64,000 nucleotides of DNA from Nonomuraea roseoviolacea subsp. carminata. GTDB taxonomy: Bacteria; Actinomycetota; Actinomycetes; Streptosporangiales; Streptosporangiaceae. Shown one piece after another: positions 17,237 to 26,433 of this stretch (its first letter is position 1; the number at the start of each line of letters is the position of its first letter). The notes beneath the pieces are model-generated. The model searched no databases and was not told the origin of the DNA. It saw only the letters and a program-made list of their open reading frames with translations. Where the stretch lies: positions 62,001 to 126,000 of the forward strand of contig NZ_JAMZEC010000001.1 in the NCBI RefSeq assembly GCF_024172185.1, given 5' to 3'. The translations under genes and the position numbers were made by a program.

Positions 17237-19537
17237 TCAACGTCGCTTGGACGGTCTGCGGTAGGTGACGACCTTGTCGCCCGGTCCCGGGTACGCCATG
17301 ATCAGCAGCCGCTGGGTGCCGTACTCCTCGCCCTTCCAGGGGAACCAGGCGAAGTGCACGCGGATGCGGTAGTGCCCCTTGCGGCCGTCGAGCGAAAGGT
17401 CGGGCAGTTCGGTGCCGCTCAGGCCGTCCATGAAGCTCATCTCGCCGCTCCGGCTGGCGTAGCCGACCTCGACGACGTCGTCCCAGCCCTTGGTCTCGAC
17501 CGGTGGGCGGCGCGGGTAGGTCTCCAACGTGACACAGACGTGGAGGTCGGGATGCGTGTCCACCGTCACGCGGCCGGGCCCGGCGGTGACCGGGCCGGCG
17601 GACGTGCTCCTGCCCTCACCGGCGAATTCGTCGTACAGGTCCAGCCCCGCCTCGGGCCACTCCGGCTCCTTGAGGCGGATCGCCTTGGCGGGCTTGATGA
17701 GGGGATGGTGACGAGGGGTGGCGTCGCACTTGCTTCGCTCCTCGGCCACGAACTCCTCGAACTCGCGATTCTGGGCGGCTGCTTTCGCTGTGACCGCTGC
17801 CTTCGCGGCCGGGCAGATCCCGGCGAGCACCCCGCTCAGGTTGCCGACGTTCACGCCTTCCACCTGCCCCAGGCGGGCCAGCTCGCGTGGGTCGTTGCGG
17901 GTGTAGACGGCGCACAGGCGACGGCCGTGGGCGAGCAGCACCTGGTCGGGCGTGGTGGCGGCGAACGCGAGCGCGTTCTGCTGGCGTACGGCGCAGATGA
18001 AGGCGCGCGAGCCAGTCGGCGTCGGAGGCTCCATGGGCCTGCCGTCCGTCTCCCAGGGCTCGGGAGGCGAGCAGTCCTCTGCCGTGGTGATCGGGCCGCG
18101 TGACTGGTCGGCGGCCGGCAGGAAGCACAGGGCCACGGAGGTGGCCAGCGCCGTCACGAGCACGTGGTGGCGCAGGCGGGCGGCGGGTGGGGCGCCGTAC
18201 AGGAGGAGCAGGATGAGGGCGGAGGCGGCGAGCGCGGCGCTGTACCACAGCGGGGAGAGGCCGAAGAGAATCTCGCCCTTCTCGTTCTGGTCGAACAGCC
18301 CGTCCGGGTACAGAGCCAGCCGGCGCTCGACCGTCTCGGGGATGAGTTGCCAGTCCGCCTCGGACTTCGTGGTGAGCGAGGTGACGACGCCTGCCGCCGC
18401 GGCGAGGGTCAGGAGCAGCATCGTGACGCGCAGCAGCCGCCTGCTCCTGCGGACGATCGCGATCAGGACCAGGACGGCAGGGGCGCCGACTCCGACGAGC
18501 ATGTCGACGGCCACCCAGAGCACCGTCGCCGGGTAGCCGACGTACCCGTGGAAGAGGTCGTCGACCGCCCCTCTGGGGCCGGTCCACACAGGCATGCCGT
18601 CCGCGAGGTTGACGGCCGCGGGGATCAGCGGGGGCACCACGGCGATGGCGGCTAGGGGCCACGCCCGCGCCGGCGCGCGCCGGACCGCAGGCGCCGGGGA
18701 CGGGGCCGGGGCCGGGGCCGGGACACCCAGGTCGTGGGCGGAGCGGGCCTGCCACACCGTCCCGAGGACGCCCAGAACACCCAGGACCATGAGCAGTACC
18801 AGGTCGTAGTCGACGCCCCAACCGCCGAACGTGACGGTCGAGTGACCTCCCGGCGACAGCAGCGACAGCGCCGCCGAGGCTCCGCCCATCCGCACCGTGC
18901 CCCGCCTCCAGCGTGCGTCCCTCGTCTGGCCGACCAGGACCGGCACCAGCCACAGCAGGTGGACGGCGTTGCCGAGCTGGTACGGAGAGACGAACTGCAC
19001 GACGGAGTACTGGCCGAGGCCGTAGGCGACGGTGGAGGTCACGCCCATGGCGGCGTCCGCCAGCCCGGCCACGAGCCCGAGCAGCCGCAGCCATCGAGGC
19101 AGGGCCCCGGCGAGGACCACGAAGAACAGCCCGGCGACGGCGAAGGTGAGCAGGTCGAAGGGCACGCCCGACCACCACGGGTACGGGATCGGAAGCCGGT
19201 ACAGCAGCGTGCAGGAGACGCTGAGGTACAGGACCGCCCGTAACAGCCGGACCGGCCTGTCGTTGACCGCCGCCGTGCCGGCCGGCCGCCCGCGCAGCAC
19301 CTGCCAGTAGGCCCAGCCCTGCAGGACTCCTCCCGCGACCATGAGGAGCTCCACCCACCAGGTGTAGGGCACGAAGTCCGCGTCCCATCCGCTGATGACG
19401 ATCTCGCGCAGGAGCGCGGGGTCGCCGGTGGCCAGCGCGTGGACGCCGGACGCCAACACCGCGGCCACATAGATGGCGGCGAACAGCGCGGCGATGGTGC
19501 CGAAACGATAGCGGCGCACGAACGATCCCCAGGGCAT
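17237..19537 (-). CDS. Large polytopic membrane protein of unknown function
   Basis: A 766-aa protein from the ATG at 19537. The N-terminal two thirds have about 11-12 hydrophobic segments, for example FGTIAALFAAIYVAAVLASG, LLTFAVAGLFFVVLAGALP and LVLLMVLGVLGVLGTVW, with a proline/alanine-rich linker (PAPAPAPSPAPAVRRAPARA). The C-terminal third is soluble, probably extracytoplasmic: a Cys-containing segment (FICAVRQQNALAF, RRLCAVYTRNDPRELARLGQ) resembling a small secreted domain, then a beta-rich part with AGPGRVTVDTHPDLHVCVTL. I do not recognise a named family. A broken copy of the last part lies at about 50025-50285. Monocistronic. Confidence 0.75.
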   Translation of the reverse strand: MPWGSFVRRYRFGTIAALFAAIYVAAVLASGVHALATGDPALLREIVISGWDADFVPYTWWVELLMVAGGVLQGWAYWQVLRGRPAGTAAVNDRPVRLLRAVLYLSVSCTLLYRLPIPYPWWSGVPFDLLTFAVAGLFFVVLAGALPRWLRLLGLVAGLADAAMGVTSTVAYGLGQYSVVQFVSPYQLGNAVHLLWLVPVLVGQTRDARWRRGTVRMGGASAALSLLSPGGHSTVTFGGWGVDYDLVLLMVLGVLGVLGTVWQARSAHDLGVPAPAPAPSPAPAVRRAPARAWPLAAIAVVPPLIPAAVNLADGMPVWTGPRGAVDDLFHGYVGYPATVLWVAVDMLVGVGAPAVLVLIAIVRRSRRLLRVTMLLLTLAAAAGVVTSLTTKSEADWQLIPETVERRLALYPDGLFDQNEKGEILFGLSPLWYSAALAASALILLLLYGAPPAARLRHHVLVTALATSVALCFLPAADQSRGPITTAEDCSPPEPWETDGRPMEPPTPTGSRAFICAVRQQNALAFAATTPDQVLLAHGRRLCAVYTRNDPRELARLGQVEGVNVGNLSGVLAGICPAAKAAVTAKAAAQNREFEEFVAEERSKCDATPRHHPLIKPAKAIRLKEPEWPEAGLDLYDEFAGEGRSTSAGPVTAGPGRVTVDTHPDLHVCVTLETYPRRPPVETKGWDDVVEVGYASRSGEMSFMDGLSGTELPDLSLDGRKGHYRIRVHFAWFPWKGEEYGTQRLLIMAYPGPGDKVVTYRRPSKRR

Positions 19538-19836
19538 GAGCGGACAGGATCCGAGCAAAGGCGCCCAACCCTAGCGAGCCATCGCCGAAACGATCAAGGG
19601 CCCGGCGACGCTCCAGGTCGCCACCGCGCTGGACGGGTCGGCTCAGAGGGGAGGAACGTCATCCCCGGGGCGCGACGCCGCGCAGGGCCGTTCGGCGCGG
19701 CGAGCCAGAGCCGAGGGACGCAGCAGACGTAGCGACGGATCTTCCTTCGCCGCGATGAGTTCCGGCCCCGCCGCCGGTATGTACTCACGAGCTCGCAGGA
19801 GCACCTCGGGCGAATCGATCACCAGGGAGAATCGAG

Positions 19837-20250
19837 ATGTCGAACAGTCGCGCGGCAGACGAGGCCGCCATCCAGGCCGTGCTGGTTGACTCCTACAAGG
19901 CGTGGGAGGCCGGCGACGCCGACGGCATGGTCGCCAACTACACCGCGGACGCGACCGCCATCATGACCGGCTCGCTCCGCGACAGCCGTGAGGTGATCCG
20001 GCAGAACATGGTCATGGCCTTCGAGGGGCCGCTCAAGGGCACCTCGACCTACAACAAGCAGCTCGGCATCCGGTTCATCGGCAGGGACGGCGCGATCGTC
20101 ATCACCGAATCCGCCATCCTGTTCCCCGGCGAGACGGAGGTCCTGGACGACGCGCGTAAGGTCAACGCGACCTGGGTCCTCGAGAAGCGGGACGGCCAGT
20201 GGCTGATCGCCGCTTATCACAACAGCCCGGTGCCGACGCCGGCGCAGTGA
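19837..20250 (+). CDS. SnoaL/NTF2-like protein (SgcJ/EcaC type)
   Basis: A 137-aa single NTF2-like domain: DEAAIQAVLVDSYKAWEAGD and DGMVANYTADATAIMTG form the cone fold, and TWVLEKRDGQWLIAAYHNSP the usual C-terminal strands. This is the TIGR02246/DUF4440-like group. A GGGAGAATCGAG stretch before the ATG is a weak ribosome site. It lies 50 bp before an ECF sigma factor that has its own NTF2-like domain, so the two may share a ligand or control. Biochemical function unknown. Confidence 0.8.
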   Translation: MSNSRAADEAAIQAVLVDSYKAWEAGDADGMVANYTADATAIMTGSLRDSREVIRQNMVMAFEGPLKGTSTYNKQLGIRFIGRDGAIVITESAILFPGETEVLDDARKVNATWVLEKRDGQWLIAAYHNSPVPTPAQ

Positions 20251-20300
20251 ACCCCCGCACCAGGAACAGCGCTATCCATCCAACAATGGGGATGTATGCC

Positions 20301-21311
20301 ATGAACAGGCCGTTGATGACCGCGCGGGGTGACGGGGAAGGCTTCGATCGTCGGATCGAACCGTTCCGGACGGAGCTGCTGGCGTACTGCTACCGCATGC
20401 TCGGCTCGGCTCACGACGCGGAGGACTTGGTCCAGGACACGTACCTGAGGGCGTGGCGGGCGCGCGAGCAGTACGACGACGCCCGCAGCTCACTGCGCAC
20501 CTGGCTCTACCGGATCGCCACCAACGCCTGCCTGACCGCCCTAAAGGTCCACGGTCGCCGGCCGCTGCCGTCGGGGCTGGTGGCCGCGTCGGATCCGCTC
20601 GGGCCGCTCGTCCAGGGAGAGCACGCCGCCTGGCTCCAGCCCTTGCCGGACTCGTTGCTGGACGCGGGCGATCCGGCCAGGACCGTGATCGACCGCGGCA
20701 GCCTGCGTCTGGCGTTCGCCGCCGCCCTGCAGCACCTGTCGGCGCGTCAGCGCGGTGCGCTGATCCTGCGTGACGTGCTGAGCTTCTCCGCGTCCGAAAC
20801 AGCGGAGATCCTCGGCACCACCGTCGTGTCGGTGAACAGCTCCCTGCAGCGGGCGCGTACCCGCGTCAAGGAGGCCGGGGTCCGGCGGGAACGGGTCAAC
20901 GAGCCGTCCGCGGCCGAGCAGCGCGCCTGGGTCGAACGCTACATGGAGGCGTTCGGACGTGCCGACGTCGAGGGCCTCAAGCGGCTGCTCTCCGAGGACG
21001 TGATCATGGAGATGCCGCCGATGCTCAACTGGTTCTCCGGCCGGGGCAACTATGGCCTGTTCATGGAATGGGTCTTCGCGGCGGCCGGTAAGGACTGGCT
21101 GCTCAAGGAGGTCGCGGCCAACGGCGGCCAGCCCGGATTCGCCGCCTATCAGCGCGTCGGCGACGGGTACTCCCTGCACACGCTCCAGATCTTCACCGTC
21201 ACCGACGAGGGCATCAGCCGGAACTCGGTCTTCCAGGACTTCGACATCCACGCGACTTTCGGCCTGGCGGCCAAGCTCGACGACCAGGGACTCGCCATCG
21301 CCGGGGCCTGA
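20301..21311 (+). CDS. ECF sigma factor with C-terminal SnoaL-like domain (TIGR02960-like)
   Basis: A 336-aa protein. Sigma region 2 lies at about residues 15-85 (PFRTELLAYCYRMLGSAHDA, EDLVQDTYLRAWRAREQYDD, LRTWLYRIATNACLTALK) and region 4 at about 135-195 (HLSARQRGALILRDVLSFSA, then VVSVNSSLQRARTRVKEAGV). An NTF2-like domain follows (WVERYMEAFGRADVEGLKRL to the end). In such ECF groups (SigJ/ECF41/ECF56 type) the fused domain replaces an anti-sigma factor and tunes activity. GGGGA stands 8 nt before the chosen ATG. No anti-sigma gene is adjacent. Confidence 0.88.
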   Translation: MNRPLMTARGDGEGFDRRIEPFRTELLAYCYRMLGSAHDAEDLVQDTYLRAWRAREQYDDARSSLRTWLYRIATNACLTALKVHGRRPLPSGLVAASDPLGPLVQGEHAAWLQPLPDSLLDAGDPARTVIDRGSLRLAFAAALQHLSARQRGALILRDVLSFSASETAEILGTTVVSVNSSLQRARTRVKEAGVRRERVNEPSAAEQRAWVERYMEAFGRADVEGLKRLLSEDVIMEMPPMLNWFSGRGNYGLFMEWVFAAAGKDWLLKEVAANGGQPGFAAYQRVGDGYSLHTLQIFTVTDEGISRNSVFQDFDIHATFGLAAKLDDQGLAIAGA

Positions 21312-21445
21312 CGCACCGACCGTTCGCATGGATGCAAGGATCGACCAGGAGGACACCGGACCGGCTCATCTCATGAGGCTGCCCTGTCATGGCTGGCGGA
21401 CCGGTCGGCACAGGGGTGCCCTGGGCGGGCAGAGGGGGGCTTGCC

Positions 21446-22198
21446 ATGAAGATCGTCGTGGTCGGCGGGACCGGCCTGATCGGGTCGAAGCTGGTGGCGC
21501 AACTGGGTGATCACGATCACGAGGCGGTGGCGGCGGCGCCGAGCACCGGCGTCAACACCCTCACCGGGGAAGGGCTGACCGAGGTGCTGGCCGACGCACA
21601 GGTGGTGGTCGACGTGTCGAACTCACCGTCCTTCGAACCGGCCGCGGTGATGGAGTTCTTCGAGACCTCCACGCGCAACCTGCTGGCCGCGGAAGCGGCG
21701 GCTGGGGTCGGTCACCACGTCGCGTTGTCGGTGGTAGGCACCGCGCGGATGCCGGAGAACGGCTACTTCCGCGCGAAGATCGCCCAGGAGAACCAGATCG
21801 AGCAGTCGGGCATCCCGTTCTCGCTCGTGCACGCCACGCAGTTCTTCGAGTTCGCCAGGGCCATCGCCGACGCGGCCACGGACGGCGACACAGTGCGGAT
21901 CCCGCCCGTGCTCTTCCAGCCCATCGCCGGGGAGGAGGTCGCCCAGGCGGTCGGCCGGGTCGCGGTCGGCGCACCGCTGAACGGCAGAATCGAGATAGGC
22001 GGACCCGAGCGGTTCCGGATGGACGACTTCTTCCGCGACGCCCTGGCTGCCTGGGGCGACGCCCGCACTGTGGTCACCGACGCTCAGGCGCGCTACTACG
22101 GCAGCGTGCCGGGCGAGCGGACGCTGGTACCCGATGACGGCGCCACTCTCGGCCGGATCCGATACCGCGACTGGCTCGGGCAGAGCACCGCCAAGTAG
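21446..22198 (+). CDS. NAD(P)H-binding atypical SDR (NmrA-like)
   Basis: A 250-aa protein from MKIVVVGGTGLIGSKLVAQL, the Rossmann motif at the very N terminus. Further features are VVVDVSNSPSFEPAAVMEFF, a VALSVVGTARMPENGYFRAK loop and C-terminal DARTVVTDAQARYYGSVPGE. The pattern matches the uridylate-sugar-epimerase-like NmrA group found next to ECF41-type sigma factors. That association supports a redox partner role for the upstream sigma gene 135 bp away. A GAGGGGGG ribosome site precedes the ATG. Confidence 0.8.
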   Translation: MKIVVVGGTGLIGSKLVAQLGDHDHEAVAAAPSTGVNTLTGEGLTEVLADAQVVVDVSNSPSFEPAAVMEFFETSTRNLLAAEAAAGVGHHVALSVVGTARMPENGYFRAKIAQENQIEQSGIPFSLVHATQFFEFARAIADAATDGDTVRIPPVLFQPIAGEEVAQAVGRVAVGAPLNGRIEIGGPERFRMDDFFRDALAAWGDARTVVTDAQARYYGSVPGERTLVPDDGATLGRIRYRDWLGQSTAK

Positions 22199-22420
22199 TA
22201 CGCGCGAGAGGTGGATCGTTGAGAGGCCTCCGTCCTGGCCAGGGCCGCGCATCCACAGAAGCGAGTCACCGTCTTCTCCCGGGCCATCACGCCGCAGGAC
22301 GCTCATACAACGAGACCGTTGACGAGCATGACCGCTGGTGACCGACAGGTCCGTACATCTGCCAGAAAGGGGGGCCAAGGCGAGATCGTCCGCACGAGCA
22401 GGACAACGGAGGAACGTACC

Positions 22421-22861
22421 GTGTCGAAGAATGAATCAGTGAACGGGCCCGCCAAGCGAGATGTCCCTGCGGTGCAGGGTCTCACGATGCTGGCGGACAT
22501 CCAGCCGCCCTTCATTCCCGAAGGCGCTTCGGGAATGACCGTCCTCGTCGAGTGGCCTCCCGGCCACCCCGGCGCCGCTCCGCACCGCCATTCGGGGCCG
22601 GCTTTCGGTTACGTCATCGAGGGCGCGGTCCGGTTCGAGCTCGAGGGCGAGCCCGAACGCGTGGTCAAGGCCGGCGAGACGTTCTGGGAGCCCGGCGGCG
22701 ACGTCATCCACTACCAGGACGGCAACGCCCTGCCGGACGCTCCGACCACGTTCGTCGTCTTCATGCTGTGCGAGCCGGGCCGGCCCATGCTCACGTTCGT
22801 CGATGAGGAGGAACTGGCACAGCGCGCCCATCTGCGCGCTCCGCGCCCTGCCGCCCGTTGA
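22421..22861 (+). CDS. Cupin-domain protein
   Basis: A 146-aa protein from a GTG with GGAGGA 8 nt upstream. One beta-barrel cupin: motif 1 is GAAPHRHSGPAFGYVIEGAV, with two metal-ligand His and a Glu, then GETFWEPGGDVIHYQD for motif 2. It lacks a second domain, so is probably a small dioxygenase, isomerase or sensor cupin. Substrate unknown. Confidence 0.8.
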   Translation: MSKNESVNGPAKRDVPAVQGLTMLADIQPPFIPEGASGMTVLVEWPPGHPGAAPHRHSGPAFGYVIEGAVRFELEGEPERVVKAGETFWEPGGDVIHYQDGNALPDAPTTFVVFMLCEPGRPMLTFVDEEELAQRAHLRAPRPAAR

Positions 22862-23181
22862 TCCAGAGGTGGGCCTGACGTCGGGGACTCGGCGCGCGAG
22901 CATGACAAGGGCTCTCCCACCGATGGCGTCCAGACGATCGGTGGCACGCTCACGAGCGCGCTGGATCGCCCGAAATGTCAGGTTGATAACCTGAAGTCAG
23001 AGCAGTGCGTTGCGGCGAGCGTTCGTGATCACGGACCTCAACAGGCCGCATGGATCGCCCACGCTTACGTGACCATGGTGAGCGAGTCGGTGAAGGCCTG
23101 GAGGCGGCCCGACGTCGATGACACTCTGCGCGCGGGCCGGCTCCTTGATGAAGAAAGAGTCCGAAGCCTGAAGGGGCGCTC
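22862..23181. other. 320-bp intergenic stretch with a terminator-like hairpin and a 17-bp dyad
   Basis: A hairpin with arms CCACCGAT (22917-22924) and ATCGGTGG (22937-22944) follows the cupin gene. A perfect dyad TCAGGTT-gat-AACCTGA lies at 22978-22994, about 190 bp before the reductase start. It resembles operators of MerR-type regulators in length and symmetry, but no such gene is nearby. I see no convincing gene here. Confidence 0.45.
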
Positions 23182-24252
23182 ATGCCGCGATCCATGCGCG
23201 CGCTCGTAGCCGGAAAAGTCGGCGAGCCCACCGATGTCCTGCGGCTGGAAACCCGGCCTGTTCCCACACCCGAGGCCGGTCAGGCGCTGATCCGGGTGAA
23301 GGCGACTCCGATTCACGCCAGTGATCTGCACGTGCTGCGTGGCCGCTACGGTTTCTCCCCCCGGTTTCCCACCGTCGGGGGTCACATGGAATGCGTGGGC
23401 CGTATCGAGGACCTGGGCCCGAACACCAAGGGCCTGAAGATCGGCGAGCGCGTGGTAGCCGTCGCGGTCCCGGCGATACCCGGACCCCGGGTGGCCGGCA
23501 CTTGGCAGGAATACCTTGTCGCCGACATGCGAAGGCTTCTGCGGGTCCCCGACCATCTGAGCGACTCCAGCGCCTGCCAACTCGCCGTCAACCCGCTGAC
23601 CGCGCTGCTCCTCGTGACTCGTGAACTCGACGTCCAGCCGGGTGAATGGTTGTTGCAGACGGCCGCGGGCTCCACCGTCGGCCGACTCGTCATCCAGTTG
23701 TCAAGGCACCTGGGTATTCGCACGATCAATGTCGTACGGCGGCGCGAAGCTGTTGAGGAGATCGAAACTCTCGGTGGTGACGAGGTCATCTGCACGGCGG
23801 ACGAGGATCTGACGCACCGTGTGGCGGAGATCGCCGGACCGGGCGGCGTGCGCAAGGCCATCGACTGCGTCGCGGGCGTCGTGGGTGCCCAGGTGTCCCA
23901 GGCATTGGCTCCGGGAGGAGAGGTCGTGGTCTACGGAGCGCTCTCCACCCATCGGCAGACGGATTCCGCGGCGCTGACGATGCCGCTGCAGGCGCGCTCG
24001 GTCATCTACGAGACCAAGGCAGTGCGTGGCTTCTGGCTGAACCGCTGGTTCGGCGCTGCCTCACCTGAGGAGGCGCTGCGCGCGCTGTCCCAGGTTCGCG
24101 CTCTCGTCGCTGTTGGAGCGTTGAGCATTCCTCAAGGCCGGCCGTTCCCGCTCGAACGCTTCACTGAAGCCATCGCGTTCGCCGAAGCACCCGCACATGG
24201 CACCAAACCACTCTTCGTCTTCGAAGGCGGCCGAGCCGAAGACGGCACGTAG
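23182..24252 (+). CDS. Zinc-free medium-chain reductase (quinone / enoyl-CoA reductase-like)
   Basis: A 356-aa MDR protein. The catalytic domain begins MRALVAGKVGEPTDVLRLET and has SDLHVLRGRYGFSPRFPTVG in place of the zinc-ADH GHE motif, so no catalytic zinc site is seen. The nucleotide-binding loop is AAGSTVGRLVIQLSRHLG (AxGxxVG-like), followed by NVVRRREAVEEIETLGGDEV. This fits the QOR/MECR group that reduces quinones or 2-enoyl thioesters with NADPH. GAAGGGG precedes the ATG at 23182. A 17-bp dyad upstream may regulate it. Confidence 0.82.
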   Translation: MPRSMRALVAGKVGEPTDVLRLETRPVPTPEAGQALIRVKATPIHASDLHVLRGRYGFSPRFPTVGGHMECVGRIEDLGPNTKGLKIGERVVAVAVPAIPGPRVAGTWQEYLVADMRRLLRVPDHLSDSSACQLAVNPLTALLLVTRELDVQPGEWLLQTAAGSTVGRLVIQLSRHLGIRTINVVRRREAVEEIETLGGDEVICTADEDLTHRVAEIAGPGGVRKAIDCVAGVVGAQVSQALAPGGEVVVYGALSTHRQTDSAALTMPLQARSVIYETKAVRGFWLNRWFGAASPEEALRALSQVRALVAVGALSIPQGRPFPLERFTEAIAFAEAPAHGTKPLFVFEGGRAEDGT

Positions 24253-24623
24253 GAACCGCCGGCCTTCGCCGCGGCCGCTCTCGGCAGCATCCTGGCCGGC
24301 CGCCGGCCCGTGCGGACGCCCTGCCAGATCCCGGCGACGCGCAACTCGAGAAGACCTCACCGCCCGGTCAGCCGTACAGGGGCGCCAGGCCGGCGGCCGC
24401 GATCAGGTTCAGCTCGCGAGCGCGGCCGAGACCACGGCAGACAACACCTCATCGACCAGGGCGCACGAGGGAGTGGACGAACGGCCTCGATGGTGACAGA
24501 TCGCGAACCGGTGGAACGGGGCCGGCAGCTTCGCCCTACGGAGCGCCGAAGATCACCGCGTTACGCGCGGCGCCCTGGCGGACAGGCGACCGCCCATACG
24601 ATCGGCCATGGAGACAGGCTTGG
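24253..24623. other. 371-bp gap between convergent genes, no gene seen
   Basis: The stretch is GC-rich, with broken frames on both strands. A minus-strand piece ending ELNLIAAAGLAPLYG before a stop looks like the tail of a lost gene but is too short to assign. No clear terminator or operator stands out. Confidence 0.4.
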
Positions 24624-26198
24624 TCAGCGGCGGAGCTGCTCGTTCATGATGAGGAACGCCCCCAGGCCGTGGAAGTCGTTGAGCGGCCTGGCACGGCCGA
24701 AGTAGTAGCTCAGCGAATCGCTGGCGTTCGTGCCCTCGCTGATGTCGGCGATGTTCGTCCTGCCGTCCGCGCCCACCGACAGTTCGGCGAGCACGCCCTG
24801 GTAGCCACGCTCGGCGTAGGCCTCGTAGGAGGCGTCGACATATCCGCGTTCAACCGCCTTGGAGATGGTGTAGGTGTACATGGCCGAGCAGGAGGTCTCG
24901 GTCCAGTTGGCCGGGTTGGCCGGTTCGGTGACCACCTGCCACCAGCGGCCGGTCGCGGGATCCTGCCAGCGGGCGTAGGCGGGCACGAGCTCGCGCAGGA
25001 TGCCGATCAGCGCCTCCCGCCGGGGGTGGGTGGCCGGGATGATCTCCAGGATGTCGACGACGGCCATGCCGAACCAGCCCATCGCCCGGCACCAGGAGAT
25101 GCCGTTGGTGTTGCCGAGCTGCGGCTTGACCCAGGGCGCGGTCAGGCCGCCTGGCTCGTCGTAGGCGTGGTAGAGCAGCCCGGCCGCCGTCCCCGAGGTG
25201 CGGCGCAGGTGGCTCCAGTACACCTCGAGCTGCCTGGCCGGCTCGGTGCCGGTGAAGGAGTCGGCCGCCACCCATGCTCCGTATCTGGCCAGGAACGGGT
25301 TCACCATGTACACGCCGTCACCCCAGAGCTGGCCCTGGCGCGAGTCGGAGGTCGAGTGCCACCAGCCGCCGTCCGACGTGCGCGGGTAGGTGGTCAGCCG
25401 ATTCCTGATCTTGGCCGCCGCGATGCGGTAGCGGGCCTGCCCGCTCTCCCGGTACAGGGCCAGCAGGACGTTGCCCGCCTGCATGCTGTCCAGGTTGCCG
25501 AAGCTCTGGGAGATGCCGCCGGAGGAGTCGACGAACCGGTCGGCCCAGTCCTTGATGTAGGTCAGATAGCGGGCTTCGCCGGTGCGCCGCCACACCAGGT
25601 ACTGGCCCCACAGGTACAGCCCGCGGGTGTAGCTCCAGCCGCCCAGCGCGCCCGGTGTGTACCTGGCCATGGTCGAGTCGACCACCGCCCGCGACCAGTC
25701 GGTGGTCTGCGCCCCGTCGTCGACCGTCAGCGCGTCGAGGTTGGGCCCGCCGTCGGCGGTGATGGCGGTCGCGCGCACCGTGGTGACGCCTGCCTCCAGC
25801 ACGGCCCGTACGGTGACCGTCGCCCAAGCCGTCCAGGCGCCGGTGCCGGGGAACGACTGGTTGACGGTGACGCCGTTGACCGCGATGCTCATCCGCCGGT
25901 CGGCGGCGGTGCCGTTGGCGAAGCGGAAGACGAGGCCGTGCGGTCCGCTCGCCGCGGCGGTGACCTGGAACTCGACGGAGGAGCCGGCGACGTTGTCGTA
26001 GTTCACGAAGCCGGTGCCGGTGTAGCCGGCGTGGTCGGACTCGACGACTCCCTGGGAGATCGTCGCGTTCTCCGCCTCGTACGACACCGAGGCGGACTCC
26101 CCCGCGCGGGACGTGCCCGCATGCGCGGCGATCGGAGGGAGAAGCAAGACCCCGGCGGCGAGGGCGAGGACCACCCGGTGTCGGATTCTGAGGGGCAC
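24624..26198 (-). CDS. Secreted CBM35 - GH105 unsaturated rhamnogalacturonyl/glucuronyl hydrolase
   Basis: A 524-aa protein from the GTG at 26198, with AGGAGGAG 6 nt upstream. A signal peptide (VVLALAAGVLLLPP, AHA) is followed by CBM35 at residues 39-160 and an alpha6/alpha6 barrel at 165-524. GH105 signatures: WGDGVYMVNPFLARYG, with Asp294 as the likely general acid (compare Asp143 of YteR), GLLYHAYDEPGG (His344), SWCRAMGWFGMAVVDILE and ETSCSAMYTYTISKAVE. The family removes the unsaturated uronic acid left by pectin lyases. It diverges from the big pectin operon and shares its control region. Confidence 0.9.
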   Translation of the reverse strand: MPLRIRHRVVLALAAGVLLLPPIAAHAGTSRAGESASVSYEAENATISQGVVESDHAGYTGTGFVNYDNVAGSSVEFQVTAAASGPHGLVFRFANGTAADRRMSIAVNGVTVNQSFPGTGAWTAWATVTVRAVLEAGVTTVRATAITADGGPNLDALTVDDGAQTTDWSRAVVDSTMARYTPGALGGWSYTRGLYLWGQYLVWRRTGEARYLTYIKDWADRFVDSSGGISQSFGNLDSMQAGNVLLALYRESGQARYRIAAAKIRNRLTTYPRTSDGGWWHSTSDSRQGQLWGDGVYMVNPFLARYGAWVAADSFTGTEPARQLEVYWSHLRRTSGTAAGLLYHAYDEPGGLTAPWVKPQLGNTNGISWCRAMGWFGMAVVDILEIIPATHPRREALIGILRELVPAYARWQDPATGRWWQVVTEPANPANWTETSCSAMYTYTISKAVERGYVDASYEAYAERGYQGVLAELSVGADGRTNIADISEGTNASDSLSYYFGRARPLNDFHGLGAFLIMNEQLRR

Positions 26199-26433
26199 TG
26201 CCGTCTCCTCCTGTCGAGCGGAAGTCGAGCATAGATCCGATCTCATCTCCCCTTCGAGGCATACATCTGCGGCCCACGTCTGTCCAGCGGAGATGGCACA
26301 TCCGATGTATTACCGATCTGAGTTAGGAAAGTTTCCTAAAATTTGGAACGATCCAAGATCGTTTACGTGTTGACGGCCATGACTCCTTGTGGGAACACGT
26401 TGAAAAGCCGCCCTCACCCCCCAGGAGCGACCG
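26199..26433. promoter_or_regulatory. Shared divergent control region of the pectin locus
   Basis: Within this AT-richer gap lies the perfect 17-bp palindrome TTAGGAAA-G-TTTCCTAA at 26323-26339. Directly after it comes TTGGA-acga-TCCAA (26342-26355). The palindrome type is one expected for a sugar-responsive repressor (ROK or LacI class), but no such gene is in the window. It sits about 125 bp upstream of the GH105 start and 95 bp upstream of the operon start, so one protein could control both directions. Confidence 0.6.
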
